Below, piece by piece: positions 1 to 8,215 of a DNA stretch of 64,000 bases; the first letter of the stretch is position 1, and every line of letters starts with the position of its first letter. The notes under the pieces are model-generated. The model saw only the letters and a list, made by a program, of their open reading frames with translations, searched no databases and was not told where the DNA came from. The stretch comes from Leptotrichia sp. oral taxon 218. Lineage in GTDB: Bacteria > Fusobacteriota > Fusobacteriia > Fusobacteriales > Leptotrichiaceae. The position numbers and the translations under genes were made by a program. The stretch is taken from assembly GCF_018128225.1 (NCBI RefSeq), contig NZ_CP072377.1, positions 1,984,001 to 2,048,000 on the forward strand, read 5' to 3'.

Positions 1-2295
1 TTTTAAATTATTTTTATTAATAAAGTTTTTTATTTTATCATTTTTTGAAATTTTTGGCATTTCTTTTTTATTAAAATAGTATGTAATGTGATCCAATAAA
101 TTTTCATCTATTCTTTTCCTATCAATTAAAAAAATCTTTTCCAATATCTTATCAAAAAACTCTTTGTTTAAATTTTTAAAATTTTTATAAATTATAACTA
201 TAAAGTTATCTGCTACATCCAAAGCATAATTATTTTCAAAAAAGACATTGCTATTTTTATCATTTAATATTATGTCAACTAATTTTTCAAACTGAGTTTC
301 TATTAAATTTAATTTCGAGATTATTAGTAAAATACTTTCTAAAGTATCTATTTTTTCCATAAATTCGTTATCATTCTCTATTATCCAATCAAGTATATTT
401 TTGAGTAATACAATTAATTTATCGAAAATTTCTTTCTCACATTTTAAATCTTTTATCTCATATTCATTAAATAATTTTTTCAAATCACTGTAACTTAATT
501 CTAACATCATAAAAAAATCAAAATATTCAAATTCTTCTATAAGGTTTCTGTTTTTAAACATCTGATTTTTGACCTCAATATTCTTATTAGTATACGACAT
601 GAGTAAAATTTCAATGTACTTTTTCATAAATTCTGAATAATCAGAAAATGAATTTCCAAATATTCCATTTAAAGAATAAAAATAAAATAAATCTCTTGAC
701 AAAATTATAGCTTTGTATGACGGAGGTGTTCCCATTACATATGAAGTACTTTTCCCTTTTCTTACTTTATCAAATAATTTGTTCATTTCCTTATTTAAAG
801 CTTCTAAAGTTGAATACTTAAATATTTCATTAAAAAGTTCTGTTTCATATTTAAAATATTCAAAATACTTATCTTCCAAACTTTCTTCTATACTTTCAAA
901 AGTTTTATTTAAATTTTCTTCTGCATGTGTTATTTCCATAAATTCAATAATACTCAATATAAAGTTATCCCAAACTAATTTTTCATTTTTACTATTAACA
1001 TTTTCTTTTTCTTCTATCATACTTTTTATTGTTTCTTTTGCTTTATTTATTTTTTTAAAAAATAAATATCCATATACAATTACATATTTGTTAATATTGT
1101 TATTTTCTTTGTATTCTTCTACTAAATTCTGAAAATTTTTATAATCATAATCACAAATTATTTTTAAACATTTTTCTTCTACTTCTATTTTTTCTTCTAA
1201 AATATTTTTTTGTTCTTTTCTCTTAGGAGTAATTCCTTTTTCAGAAAAAGGAATTAATATTTCTTTTTCATTTCTATTTATCCTCTGAAGAATTTTTTTT
1301 ATCCTTGATTTAAAAAGTATCTCTTCATATTTTTCTATATCTTTAAACTCTAATCTTGTATATAAAATTCTTTTCCAGTCTTCATCTATACGAATTTCAG
1401 AATATTTATTAAGTTTATTCCAATTGTGCTTTGTTAAATAATTTAAATTTATATATATTTCAAAAATTTTTTCTTGCTTCACTTTCTCTTTTTCATTATA
1501 GATATTCGATAAAAATTTAGTTAAAGTTTTCTCGTAATTATTATTAAATCTTTCTTTTTTACTTTCATATAGTACTTCGTCGTTATTATTATTCAAAAGT
1601 TTTAATGAAATTTTATTTATCTGTTCACCATTTTCTTCCTCTTTATTATCCTCGTTTGTAAATTCAACAAGAAATGCCTTTCTAGTTTTCTCTTTCAAAA
1701 TTTCTTTTATCCAATTCATAATTTGTTGCACATTTGTATCACTGTATGAATAACCTATAAATAGTACTGTATTTGTTGTAAATAAACCTTTTACAAGAGT
1801 TGAAATTAATTGAAAATTTTTTTCATAATTATCATAATCACTTTTCTTCAAAACTATATTTTTATTTTCAAAATCACCATGCATTTTTATAAGCATTCTG
1901 TTAGAATTAGTGTACGGTAAATCTTCATCTTTACTTACAATTTGTAAATTTTTTATTTCATCTTCAATTAATGTATCATAATTTGTTGTAATTATATAAG
2001 TCAATTTCATTTTTTTTAAAATTCTATGAATAGAATTGGGAACATATTTCCCTAAAAATCTTTTTTCTGCAATTTCATAATATTTCAAACTACCATATCT
2101 TTCAAAAACTTCTTCTGGTATAGTTAAAAATTGTTTTGATGTAAATTCTTTTATTCCTCTATAATCGGCATAATCTTTTATTAATTCTTCCCATTCTGGC
2201 AATCCACTATTTTTAGAAACTCCTGCTCCAACAAAAACTACTAATTTTCCTTTTTCTAATTCTTCAGCTAAAAATCTAATATCTTGTTCTAACAC
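1..2295 (-). CDS. SIR2-domain protein, probable NADase defence protein (partial, C-terminus off the window)
   Basis: The frame is open from a GTG at 2295 to the window edge, 765 codons without a stop, so the C-terminus is missing. Residues about 17-190 carry a SIR2_2-type NAD-binding core: GAGVS at 23-27 followed by SGLP, TTNYD at 103-107, KMHGD at 137-141 and FIGYSYSD at 179-186. By analogy with bacterial defence sirtuins (DSR, ThsA), N105 and H139 are the expected catalytic pair for NAD+ cleavage. The remaining ~570 residues are Lys/Glu/Asn-rich, look helical and are not recognised; in DSR proteins this part senses phage components. GTG is chosen because GGAGGG lies six bases upstream and the motif starts only 22 residues in. 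The gene starts 13 bases after the ABC-F stop, so the two are probably co-transcribed. The SIR2 fold is well supported; the defence role is inference. Confidence 0.85.
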   Translation of the reverse strand, partial: MLEQDIRFLAEELEKGKLVVFVGAGVSKNSGLPEWEELIKDYADYRGIKEFTSKQFLTIPEEVFERYGSLKYYEIAEKRFLGKYVPNSIHRILKKMKLTYIITTNYDTLIEDEIKNLQIVSKDEDLPYTNSNRMLIKMHGDFENKNIVLKKSDYDNYEKNFQLISTLVKGLFTTNTVLFIGYSYSDTNVQQIMNWIKEILKEKTRKAFLVEFTNEDNKEEENGEQINKISLKLLNNNNDEVLYESKKERFNNNYEKTLTKFLSNIYNEKEKVKQEKIFEIYINLNYLTKHNWNKLNKYSEIRIDEDWKRILYTRLEFKDIEKYEEILFKSRIKKILQRINRNEKEILIPFSEKGITPKRKEQKNILEEKIEVEEKCLKIICDYDYKNFQNLVEEYKENNNINKYVIVYGYLFFKKINKAKETIKSMIEEKENVNSKNEKLVWDNFILSIIEFMEITHAEENLNKTFESIEESLEDKYFEYFKYETELFNEIFKYSTLEALNKEMNKLFDKVRKGKSTSYVMGTPPSYKAIILSRDLFYFYSLNGIFGNSFSDYSEFMKKYIEILLMSYTNKNIEVKNQMFKNRNLIEEFEYFDFFMMLELSYSDLKKLFNEYEIKDLKCEKEIFDKLIVLLKNILDWIIENDNEFMEKIDTLESILLIISKLNLIETQFEKLVDIILNDKNSNVFFENNYALDVADNFIVIIYKNFKNLNKEFFDKILEKIFLIDRKRIDENLLDHITYYFNKKEMPKISKNDKIKNFINKNNLK

Positions 2296-2308
2296 CTTTT
2301 TCCCTCCT

Positions 2309-4240
2309 TTATTCCAATCTCTTCAATTCCTCACTCTTCAAATCCCACTCTTCCATCATTTCCATCTCGTCACTATCCAATCTGTCAAATTCCTCCTGAA
2401 TTTCCATCAATTTTCCAACATCATTTTTTCGCCCAGCTTCTTCATAATCTTTATTCAATTCTTCCCGTTTTTCTGAGATTTTCTCCATTTTCTCTTCCAA
2501 TTTTGCAATATCTCTTTTCAATTTTGAGATTTTTTTAGAAAGTTCCTTTTGCTCCTGATATGACAATTTTTGTTCTTCTTTTGTTTCAATGTCAGTTGCA
2601 GTCGGATTCGATTTATTATTTTTCAAACTTTCCTTGTAATCTTCGTAATTTCCTTTAAATTTCGTAAGACCATTTTCGTCAAGATAGTAAATTGTGTTAC
2701 AAACTGTGTCTAAAAAGTGACGATTATGCGATACGACAAGCATTGTTCCGTCAAAATCTTCTAATGCGTCTTCCAAAACTTCAATTGAGTAAATATCCAA
2801 ATGGTTTGTCGGCTCATCTAAAATTAGGAAATTCGCCCTTTGCATATACAATTTTAAGAATGAAACTCTAACTTTTTCCCCACCGCTCAATTTTTCTACT
2901 TTTTTCAAAACATCATCGCCTGAAAATAAGAAAGCTCCCGCAAGTGTTCGTAAATATTCTTCCGTCAAATTTAGAGAATTATTAATTTCCTGCAAAATAT
3001 TGTTTGCTGGAGTTAAATCCATGTGATTTTGGTCGTAATAACCGACTTTCACACGAGAACCGTACTCGACAGTTCCTGAGTCCTGCTTCAATTTATTTAC
3101 CAAAATTTTTAACAAAGTTGATTTTCCAATCCCATTTTTTCCAATAATTCCGACTCTTTCGCCACGAAATAGCTGAAAACTCACATTATTCAACACCTTT
3201 TTGTTGTCAAAACTTTTTGAAATTCCATTCACTTTTAAAACATTGTCCCCAGTAATCGTATCTGTTTCAAATTTCAATTTCATTCTTTGCGGATTAAAAA
3301 CAGGATCGTCCATTCGCTCGATTCTATCTAGAATTTTTTGTCGACCTTTTGCCTGTCTAGCCTTTATTCCAGCACGGAATCTGTCAATGTATTCTTCCAT
3401 TTTCTTAATTTTTTCCTGCTCTTTTTCGTAACGCTTCATTTCCCCTTTCAAAATCATCTCTTTTTGAATGATAAATGCAGAAAAATTCCCATCATACTTA
3501 TGCAATTTCTTATTCTCAATTTCAAAAATTTTGTTACAAACATTATCCAAAAAAATCCTATCATGTGAAACAAGTAAAAACGCCTTCGCATACCGTTTCA
3601 AATAGTCTTCCAGCCACTCAATTGAAACCAAATCCAAATGGTTTGTCGGCTCATCTAAAATTAGCAAATCTGGCTCAGATAATAGCAATTTTGCAAGTGA
3701 AACCCTAGTTTGCTCTCCACCACTCAAATCTTTCAGCACCAAATTGTAATATTCCTCAGTCAACTCCAGCCCAGTCAAAATCTGCTTTATCTTATACTCA
3801 ATATCATATCCGCCCTTCGCCTCATAAAGCGACGACAACTCCGCAGACTTATTAATCAATTTTTCCAGCTCTTCATTTTCAGCTGTTCCCAAAAGCAAAT
3901 TAACCTTCTGAAGTTCATGCCAAATTTCCCTCTCTTCTGCAAAAACCGACATCATCTCTTCATAAATCGTATTTTTTTCATCCGAAAACTCATGATTTTG
4001 CGACAAATATCCAATTTTCATCGAAGCACTTTTCACAATATTCCCAACTTCATTCAAATTATCTTCCGCCCCATCAATTCGCTCTCTATCAAGCAACATC
4101 CGAATAATCGTCGATTTCCCAGCTCCATTCACCCCAACAAGCCCAATCTTATCCTTCTCCTCAATCGTAAAATTAATATCCTTCAATATATATTCCCCAG
4201 CAAACTGCTTATACACCCTATTAAATTGCACTAAACTCAT
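2309..4240 (-). CDS. ABC-F family ATPase (Uup/YdiF-like ribosome-associated factor)
   Basis: A 643-residue soluble protein with two ABC ATPase domains and no membrane segments, as in ABC-F translation factors that act at the ribosomal E site. The first domain has Walker A GVNGAGKST near residue 37, signature LSGGEQTR and Walker B LLILDEPTNHLD. The second has GKNGIGKST, LSGGEKVR and LILDEPTNHLD. The basic helical linker between them (around EYIDRFRAGIKARQAKGRQ) is the P-site-tRNA interaction motif region. The last ~100 residues form a Glu/Lys coiled coil typical of the Uup-type C-terminal domain. The ATG at 4240 is preferred over the TTG just before it because GGAAGGG sits upstream at suitable spacing. 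The long coiled-coil tail argues for a housekeeping member rather than an antibiotic-resistance ABC-F, but this is not certain. Confidence 0.92.
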   Translation of the reverse strand: MSLVQFNRVYKQFAGEYILKDINFTIEEKDKIGLVGVNGAGKSTIIRMLLDRERIDGAEDNLNEVGNIVKSASMKIGYLSQNHEFSDEKNTIYEEMMSVFAEEREIWHELQKVNLLLGTAENEELEKLINKSAELSSLYEAKGGYDIEYKIKQILTGLELTEEYYNLVLKDLSGGEQTRVSLAKLLLSEPDLLILDEPTNHLDLVSIEWLEDYLKRYAKAFLLVSHDRIFLDNVCNKIFEIENKKLHKYDGNFSAFIIQKEMILKGEMKRYEKEQEKIKKMEEYIDRFRAGIKARQAKGRQKILDRIERMDDPVFNPQRMKLKFETDTITGDNVLKVNGISKSFDNKKVLNNVSFQLFRGERVGIIGKNGIGKSTLLKILVNKLKQDSGTVEYGSRVKVGYYDQNHMDLTPANNILQEINNSLNLTEEYLRTLAGAFLFSGDDVLKKVEKLSGGEKVRVSFLKLYMQRANFLILDEPTNHLDIYSIEVLEDALEDFDGTMLVVSHNRHFLDTVCNTIYYLDENGLTKFKGNYEDYKESLKNNKSNPTATDIETKEEQKLSYQEQKELSKKISKLKRDIAKLEEKMEKISEKREELNKDYEEAGRKNDVGKLMEIQEEFDRLDSDEMEMMEEWDLKSEELKRLE

Positions 4241-4372
4241 CAAATTCCCTTCCTTTTCTTTATTTTTATCAAATTATTTTTTCTAAATATTTCATTTTTA
4301 AATTTATTCGTTAAATTATATCATTTTTGATATTTGTTTACAATGTTTGAGAAATTTTCAAAATATTTAAGT

Positions 4373-4404
4373 TTGACAAAAATATTAAACTGTGATATTA
4401 TAAT
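4373..4404 (+). promoter_or_regulatory. Sigma70-type promoter of the SemiSWEET gene
   Basis: TTGACA at 4373-4378 is followed after 17 bases by TATTAT at 4396-4401, with an overlapping TATAAT at 4399-4404. It lies 33 bases before the SemiSWEET start codon in the divergent gap to the ABC-F gene. Confidence 0.7.
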
Positions 4405-4436
4405 ATCTATAAATTTTTAAAAAAGAAGGTGATTTT

Positions 4437-4700
4437 ATGAACAAAAAGAAAATTAACACTATTGTTGGTTCAATTGGAGCATTTATTGGAGTTTTTGTGT
4501 TTATAACCTATATTCCTCAAATTATCGCTAATTTAGGAGGAGAAAAAGCTCAGCCTTGGCAACCGCTCACAGCTTCAATTTCTTGTCTAATTTGGGTTAT
4601 TTACGGATGGACTAAAGAACCTAAAAAAGATTTCATCCTTATTGTTCCAAATTTAGCTGGTGTAATATTAGGATTTTTAACTTTTATTACAGCTTTATAA
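4437..4700 (+). CDS. SemiSWEET family sugar transporter
   Basis: An 87-residue membrane protein of the length expected for a bacterial SemiSWEET (MtN3/PQ-loop family), which dimerises to move mono- or disaccharides down a gradient. Three hydrophobic segments fall at about residues 9-31, 41-58 and 66-85. The PQ motif (YIPQ, P27-Q28) ends the first helix and a Trp/Asn-type pocket region (SCLIWVIYGW) lies in the second. AGAAGGTG precedes the ATG. It is monocistronic: its own promoter lies upstream and a strong hairpin terminator follows 64 bases after the stop. The substrate cannot be read from the sequence. Confidence 0.88.
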   Translation: MNKKKINTIVGSIGAFIGVFVFITYIPQIIANLGGEKAQPWQPLTASISCLIWVIYGWTKEPKKDFILIVPNLAGVILGFLTFITAL

Positions 4701-4763
4701 ATTTTTATTTATAAAAAATGAAATTTACTATTAAATATTTTTATTATACTTTTATTTAAAAGC

Positions 4764-4791
4764 AAAAAGAGGTTTTATGCCTCTTTTTTTA
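4764..4791 (+). terminator. Rho-independent terminator after SemiSWEET
   Basis: AAAAAGAGG at 4764-4772 pairs perfectly with CCTCTTTTT at 4780-4788 across a seven-base loop, followed by a T run. Confidence 0.85.
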
Positions 4792-4850
4792 TTTTATCAG
4801 AAATTTTTATTTATTTTTTCTAGTATATAAGCAAAAAATATGTTATTTCG

Positions 4851-4899
4851 AAAAGTTTTTCTAGTATAAGTTGAAAAACTTTTTAATTTAGTATATAAT
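4851..4899 (+). promoter_or_regulatory. Promoter with overlapping inverted repeat upstream of the DUF4143 ATPase
   Basis: TTGAAA at 4871-4876 and TATAAT at 4894-4899 are 17 bases apart. AAAAGTTTTTC (4851-4861) and GAAAAACTTTT (4873-4883) form a perfect 11-bp inverted repeat whose right arm covers most of the -35 box, an operator-like layout. A related TCTAGTATATAAG/TCTAGTATAAG direct repeat lies at about 4819 and 4860. Confidence 0.6.
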
Positions 4900-4931
4900 T
4901 TCTTGTATATATTAATATAGGTGGTGATAAA

Positions 4932-6146
4932 ATGATAAAAAGAGAGCAATATTTAAAAGAAATTAGAAAATTTATGGATAAGCCGATAATAAAAGTTATT
5001 ACTGGTATGCGTAGAAGCGGAAAATCTATGATTTTAAAATTAATATCTAAAGAACTTGAAGAAAAGGGAATTAATAAAGAGAATATTATTTTTATTAATT
5101 TTGAGTCTTTAATGTTCGCCGAATTTGCAAATTTTCAAAAATTATATAGCTATATTATTGAAAAATCAAAAAATTTAGCTGGTAAAATTTATATTTTACT
5201 CGATGAAATTCAAGAAGTTGCTTCTTGGGAAAAAGTAATAAATTCATTGCTAGTTGACTTAGATTGTGATATTTATATCACTGGTTCGAATGCTAATTTA
5301 TTATCTTCGGAATTGGCTACCTACATTGCAGGAAGATATGTTGAAATAAAGGTTTTTCCTTTATCTTTTAAAGAATTTATAGATTTTTCCAAAATTCAAA
5401 ATCCAGAAAAAATTTACAGCAATGAAGAATATTTTGAAAAATATTTGCAATTTGGAGGTTTACCTGCCATCCACAATTTCAATCAAGATAAAACTTCTAT
5501 TTATCAGTATTTGACTGATATTTATAATTCTGTCTTGCTAAAAGATGTTGTTGCGAGAAATAATATAAGGGATATTGAACTTTTAGAACGAATAATTTTA
5601 TATATTTTTGACAATATTGGAAACATTTTTTCTGCCAAAAAAATTTCAGATTTTTTAAAAAGTCAAGGTAGAAAGTTAAGCGTTGAAACCGTTTATAATT
5701 ATTTAAAAGCACTTGAAAATGCGTATATTATTTCAAAAGTTCAAAGATATGACATAAAAGGAAAATCCATTTTAGAAACACAAGAAAAATTTTATCTTCT
5801 TGACTTAGGTTTAAAACATTCTCAATTAGGCTACAAAGCAAACGACATCGCTGGTCATCTTGAAAACATCATCTATTTAGAATTATTAAGAAGAAAATAC
5901 AATGTAAATATCGGAAAATTAAAAACAAAAGAAATTGATTTCATCGCACAAAAAGAAGATAAAAAATTATATATTCAAGCAACTTATCTTTTAGCCTCAG
6001 AAAACACCATTGAACGAGAATTTTCTCCATTAAAAAACATTGAAGACAACTATCCAAAATATGTTCTTTCTATGGATAATTTAAGTGAATATAATATAAA
6101 TGGAATTCAACGGAAAAAGATTATAGATTTTTTGCTGGATTTATAA
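4932..6146 (+). CDS. AAA family ATPase with DUF4143 domain
   Basis: A 404-residue protein of the AAA_14/DUF4143 family. The N-terminal P-loop is GMRRSGKS at 25-32, Walker B is IYILLDEIQEV with D91-E92, and the sensor segment is YITGSNANLL near 116-123, followed by the AGRY...PLSF element typical of the family. The C-terminal ~180 residues (around NIGNIFSAKKISDFLKSQ onward) form a winged-helix-like part plus DUF4143, with the usual EIDFI nuclease-like tail motif near residue 336. The family is widespread and poorly understood; a DNA- or protein-remodelling role is only inferred. GGTGGTGAT precedes the ATG. It has its own promoter with an inverted repeat and a terminator about 120 bases downstream, so it is a single-gene unit. 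Confidence 0.88.
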   Translation: MIKREQYLKEIRKFMDKPIIKVITGMRRSGKSMILKLISKELEEKGINKENIIFINFESLMFAEFANFQKLYSYIIEKSKNLAGKIYILLDEIQEVASWEKVINSLLVDLDCDIYITGSNANLLSSELATYIAGRYVEIKVFPLSFKEFIDFSKIQNPEKIYSNEEYFEKYLQFGGLPAIHNFNQDKTSIYQYLTDIYNSVLLKDVVARNNIRDIELLERIILYIFDNIGNIFSAKKISDFLKSQGRKLSVETVYNYLKALENAYIISKVQRYDIKGKSILETQEKFYLLDLGLKHSQLGYKANDIAGHLENIIYLELLRRKYNVNIGKLKTKEIDFIAQKEDKKLYIQATYLLASENTIEREFSPLKNIEDNYPKYVLSMDNLSEYNINGIQRKKIIDFLLDL

Positions 6147-6268
6147 TTTTGGAATTATAGTAAAAATTTTTATTTTAAAATATTTTATTTTACTGATTTT
6201 TATAATACAATGACATCACGAATATGAAAAATTTTATCCAAAAATTTTCAAAATAATAGATAAAAATG

Positions 6269-6301
6269 AAAGAGAACCAATCAAATCAGTTCTCTTTTTT
6301 T
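6269..6301 (+). terminator. Rho-independent terminator of the DUF4143 ATPase gene
   Basis: AAAGAGAAC at 6269-6277 pairs with GTTCTCTTT at 6289-6297 and runs into seven or more Ts. It lies between convergent genes; the T run favours the plus strand. Confidence 0.85.
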
Positions 6302-6325
6302 ACTATATCAAACAAAGCCATAGTT

Positions 6326-7291
6326 TTACTCTACTACTCTCAAAACTCTACAATTTCTCACAAACAAAAATGAAATATCTTTAATCAATATTTCTGATTT
6401 AGAAACAAAAATTCCACTTATTTTACTTATTTCTTTTAAAATCAATTTATCATCTTCAAGTTTTTCAATGATTCCGTATTTTTCATAATATGACTGTTCA
6501 TATTCAAAATCTATCAATATCTTATTTTCATAACATCTTTTCAAAATTTCTTTTATCTCCATATTTGAAATATCAGAAAAAATATCATTTGGAGAAACGC
6601 TTTCTGTTTCTATTTTATAAACTTTTTCTGTAATTTCCCAAATATCAGTTGTTCTCACTATTACAAAATTTGAATCTTCCCAAAACAAATTATTTTCATA
6701 AATCAATGAATAATCTTCATCTTGAAAAAGAATATCTCCTTGAATATCATCTTCAGCTACTATAATTTTATTTCTCTTAACTTTTTCACCTTTAATAATT
6801 ATGTCTTTAATAATATTTTCTCCTATCTCGATTCTCTTCGCTTCACTTTTTCTAATAACTTCTTCAGGATTTCCTTCCTCATCACACCACTGAAAATGTA
6901 AAAATTCTTTTGTTTCTTTCAATAAATACCCTTCTTTTTGGTAGTCATCTTCAAAAAATATTTTCAATTTTATTTTATTTTTTTTAAGATATCTAAATAA
7001 TTCTTTAAAAAACTTATTTTTTTCAAGTTCAACAATTCTTCTATTTTCAGAATTTCTTTCTTTTATTTTTTCTTTCATTGATGCTAAATATTCTGTATTT
7101 TTTGCAATTCTTTTTAAATCATCTATTTTTATAAATCTAAATCCACCATTTTTCCCATATTTACTAATCGAAGTAAAAATAGCAAATTGTCCATTAATTC
7201 CAACAAAATTTCCAACAGCAAATCGTCCTTTAGATAAACGATAATATTCAATCAACTCATCTTTTCCAATTTTTTCTAAAAATTTTTTCAT
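6326..7291 (-). CDS. Hypothetical protein, possible internal repeats
   Basis: A 321-residue soluble protein that I do not recognise. The ATG at 7291 is chosen over an earlier in-frame start because GGGAGG lies eight bases upstream of it. The sequence is rich in alternating hydrophobic and charged residues typical of small beta barrels. Two segments look alike: around residues 105-175 (LKKNKIKLKIFFEDDYQKEG ... EAKRIEIG) and the C-terminal 80 residues (CYENKILIDFEYEQSYYEKYG ... KSEILIKDISF), so it may be built from repeated Sm-like or Tudor-like units. No signal peptide or membrane helix is seen. It follows the membrane-protein fragment at 7312 with about 20 bases between them, so both were probably in one transcript. 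Confidence 0.7.
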   Translation of the reverse strand: MKKFLEKIGKDELIEYYRLSKGRFAVGNFVGINGQFAIFTSISKYGKNGGFRFIKIDDLKRIAKNTEYLASMKEKIKERNSENRRIVELEKNKFFKELFRYLKKNKIKLKIFFEDDYQKEGYLLKETKEFLHFQWCDEEGNPEEVIRKSEAKRIEIGENIIKDIIIKGEKVKRNKIIVAEDDIQGDILFQDEDYSLIYENNLFWEDSNFVIVRTTDIWEITEKVYKIETESVSPNDIFSDISNMEIKEILKRCYENKILIDFEYEQSYYEKYGIIEKLEDDKLILKEISKISGIFVSKSEILIKDISFLFVRNCRVLRVVE

Positions 7292-7311
7292 AAAATTACC
7301 TCCCTTAAAAA

Positions 7312-7992
7312 TCATCTTCCCATAACATTAAGTTTCAATTCTCCCAACAATTTTTTATCACAAAAAACAGTCGAAATCAAAAGTTTTTCATAAATAATTT
7401 CTTTTCTCCCAGCAAAATTATTTTTCTCCAAAGTAATATCCAAAAAATTCAAAAATCTTTTTTCAATTCCCAAAGCAAAAGCGTAAATATACATTTGCTG
7501 AAAATTTTCGATTAATTCATCTTCACTTGAAAAAGTGGGAATTTCCAATTTTTCAAAATTTAAAATGTATTTTCTGAATGATTCAATTTCATTCATGGCC
7601 AAAAGTCCATTTTCAGTATATCGCACAATTAATTTCTTGTAAATGAAAAATAAAATTACAAATGCCAATGGAACTAAAATATAAAATCTTAGTTCAAATA
7701 TGGATGCAATATTTAGTAACATAAAGCAATACACCAAAAATAAGAATAACAATGCAATAAAAATTTTTAGTATTTTTGAGGTATATTTAGAAAATACTGG
7801 TAAAAATAATATTCTTAGCCAAAAAATTTCCAAGAAAAAAACAATTATTACAATTAAAACTAAAAGTCCAAAATTTCCTTCTCCACTTCCAAATTTTACA
7901 TCTTTACTCGTCATTATAATTGTAGCTAAAATAACTCCAAAATAAAAAATATAAAATCCTGAATTTTTCTTGTAAATTATAAATTCTTCCAA
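7312..7992 (-). pseudogene. 5'-truncated membrane protein resembling the C-terminal part of DUF2207 proteins
   Basis: The longest reading from a start codon uses a TTG at 7992 and gives 226 residues with four hydrophobic segments (about 12-30, 42-66, 74-95, 99-117), then a soluble part with RYTENGLLAMNEIESFRKYI and YIYAFALGIEKRF. This resembles the C-terminal half of DUF2207 membrane proteins, by memory of the family rather than by search. The reading frame stays open upstream of the TTG for about 20 codons (FLGSFWWPE is encoded just before it) up to the edge of the IS200/IS605 element, with no ATG and no ribosome-binding site. I therefore read it as the 3' remainder of a longer gene cut by the insertion. 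It could still be expressed from the element. Confidence 0.55.
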
Positions 7993-8039
7993 TTTTTCAG
8001 GCCACCAAAATGAACCTAAAAACTTTTTCTTCGTCCTTT

Positions 8040-8215
8040 TCTGAACCTCTCACGACTGAAGTCGTGAGGTTCTTAAGTACTATTTAGTTTCTTTTGAATA
8101 TCTAGTATTCAAATACTAGCTAATTTCCTTAAGACTTTAATGGATAAGCTCTCCGTTGAGAACATTTACATCCTGTTGGCTCGGTTCAAAACCAGTTTTT
8201 ATTTTAAAATCCCAT
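8040..8215 (-). ncRNA. Candidate omega RNA / right end of the IS605 element
   Basis: About 165 bases between the tnpB stop and the right end carry no ORF but several paired segments on the minus strand: CTAGTATTTGAATACTAG around 8107-8124, and the right-end hairpin with CACGACT (8051-8057) pairing AGTCGTG (8060-8066) plus GAACCT (8043-8048) pairing AGGTTC (8067-8072). TnpB nucleases are known to use an RNA from exactly this position, overlapping the end of tnpB and continuing past the right end as a guide. The guide would then be the host flank below about 8040. RNA ends are not determinable from sequence alone. Confidence 0.5.

Noticed and set aside
713-1132. Plus-strand open frame of 139 codons
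   Set aside because: It lies antisense to the SIR2 gene, has no ribosome-binding site, and its composition (Leu, Ile, Phe, Ser-rich) is the usual shadow of an A+T-rich minus-strand gene.
2309-4240. ABC-F protein as an antibiotic-resistance factor
   Set aside because: The long C-terminal coiled coil and conserved linker fit housekeeping Uup/YdiF-type proteins; no resistance-type leader peptide or mobile context is seen on its upstream side.
8130-8190. Possible tRNA T-arm (GGTTCAAAACC region) between tnpB and the right end
   Set aside because: No acceptor stem or anticodon arm can be formed around it; it fits better in the transposon right-end RNA.
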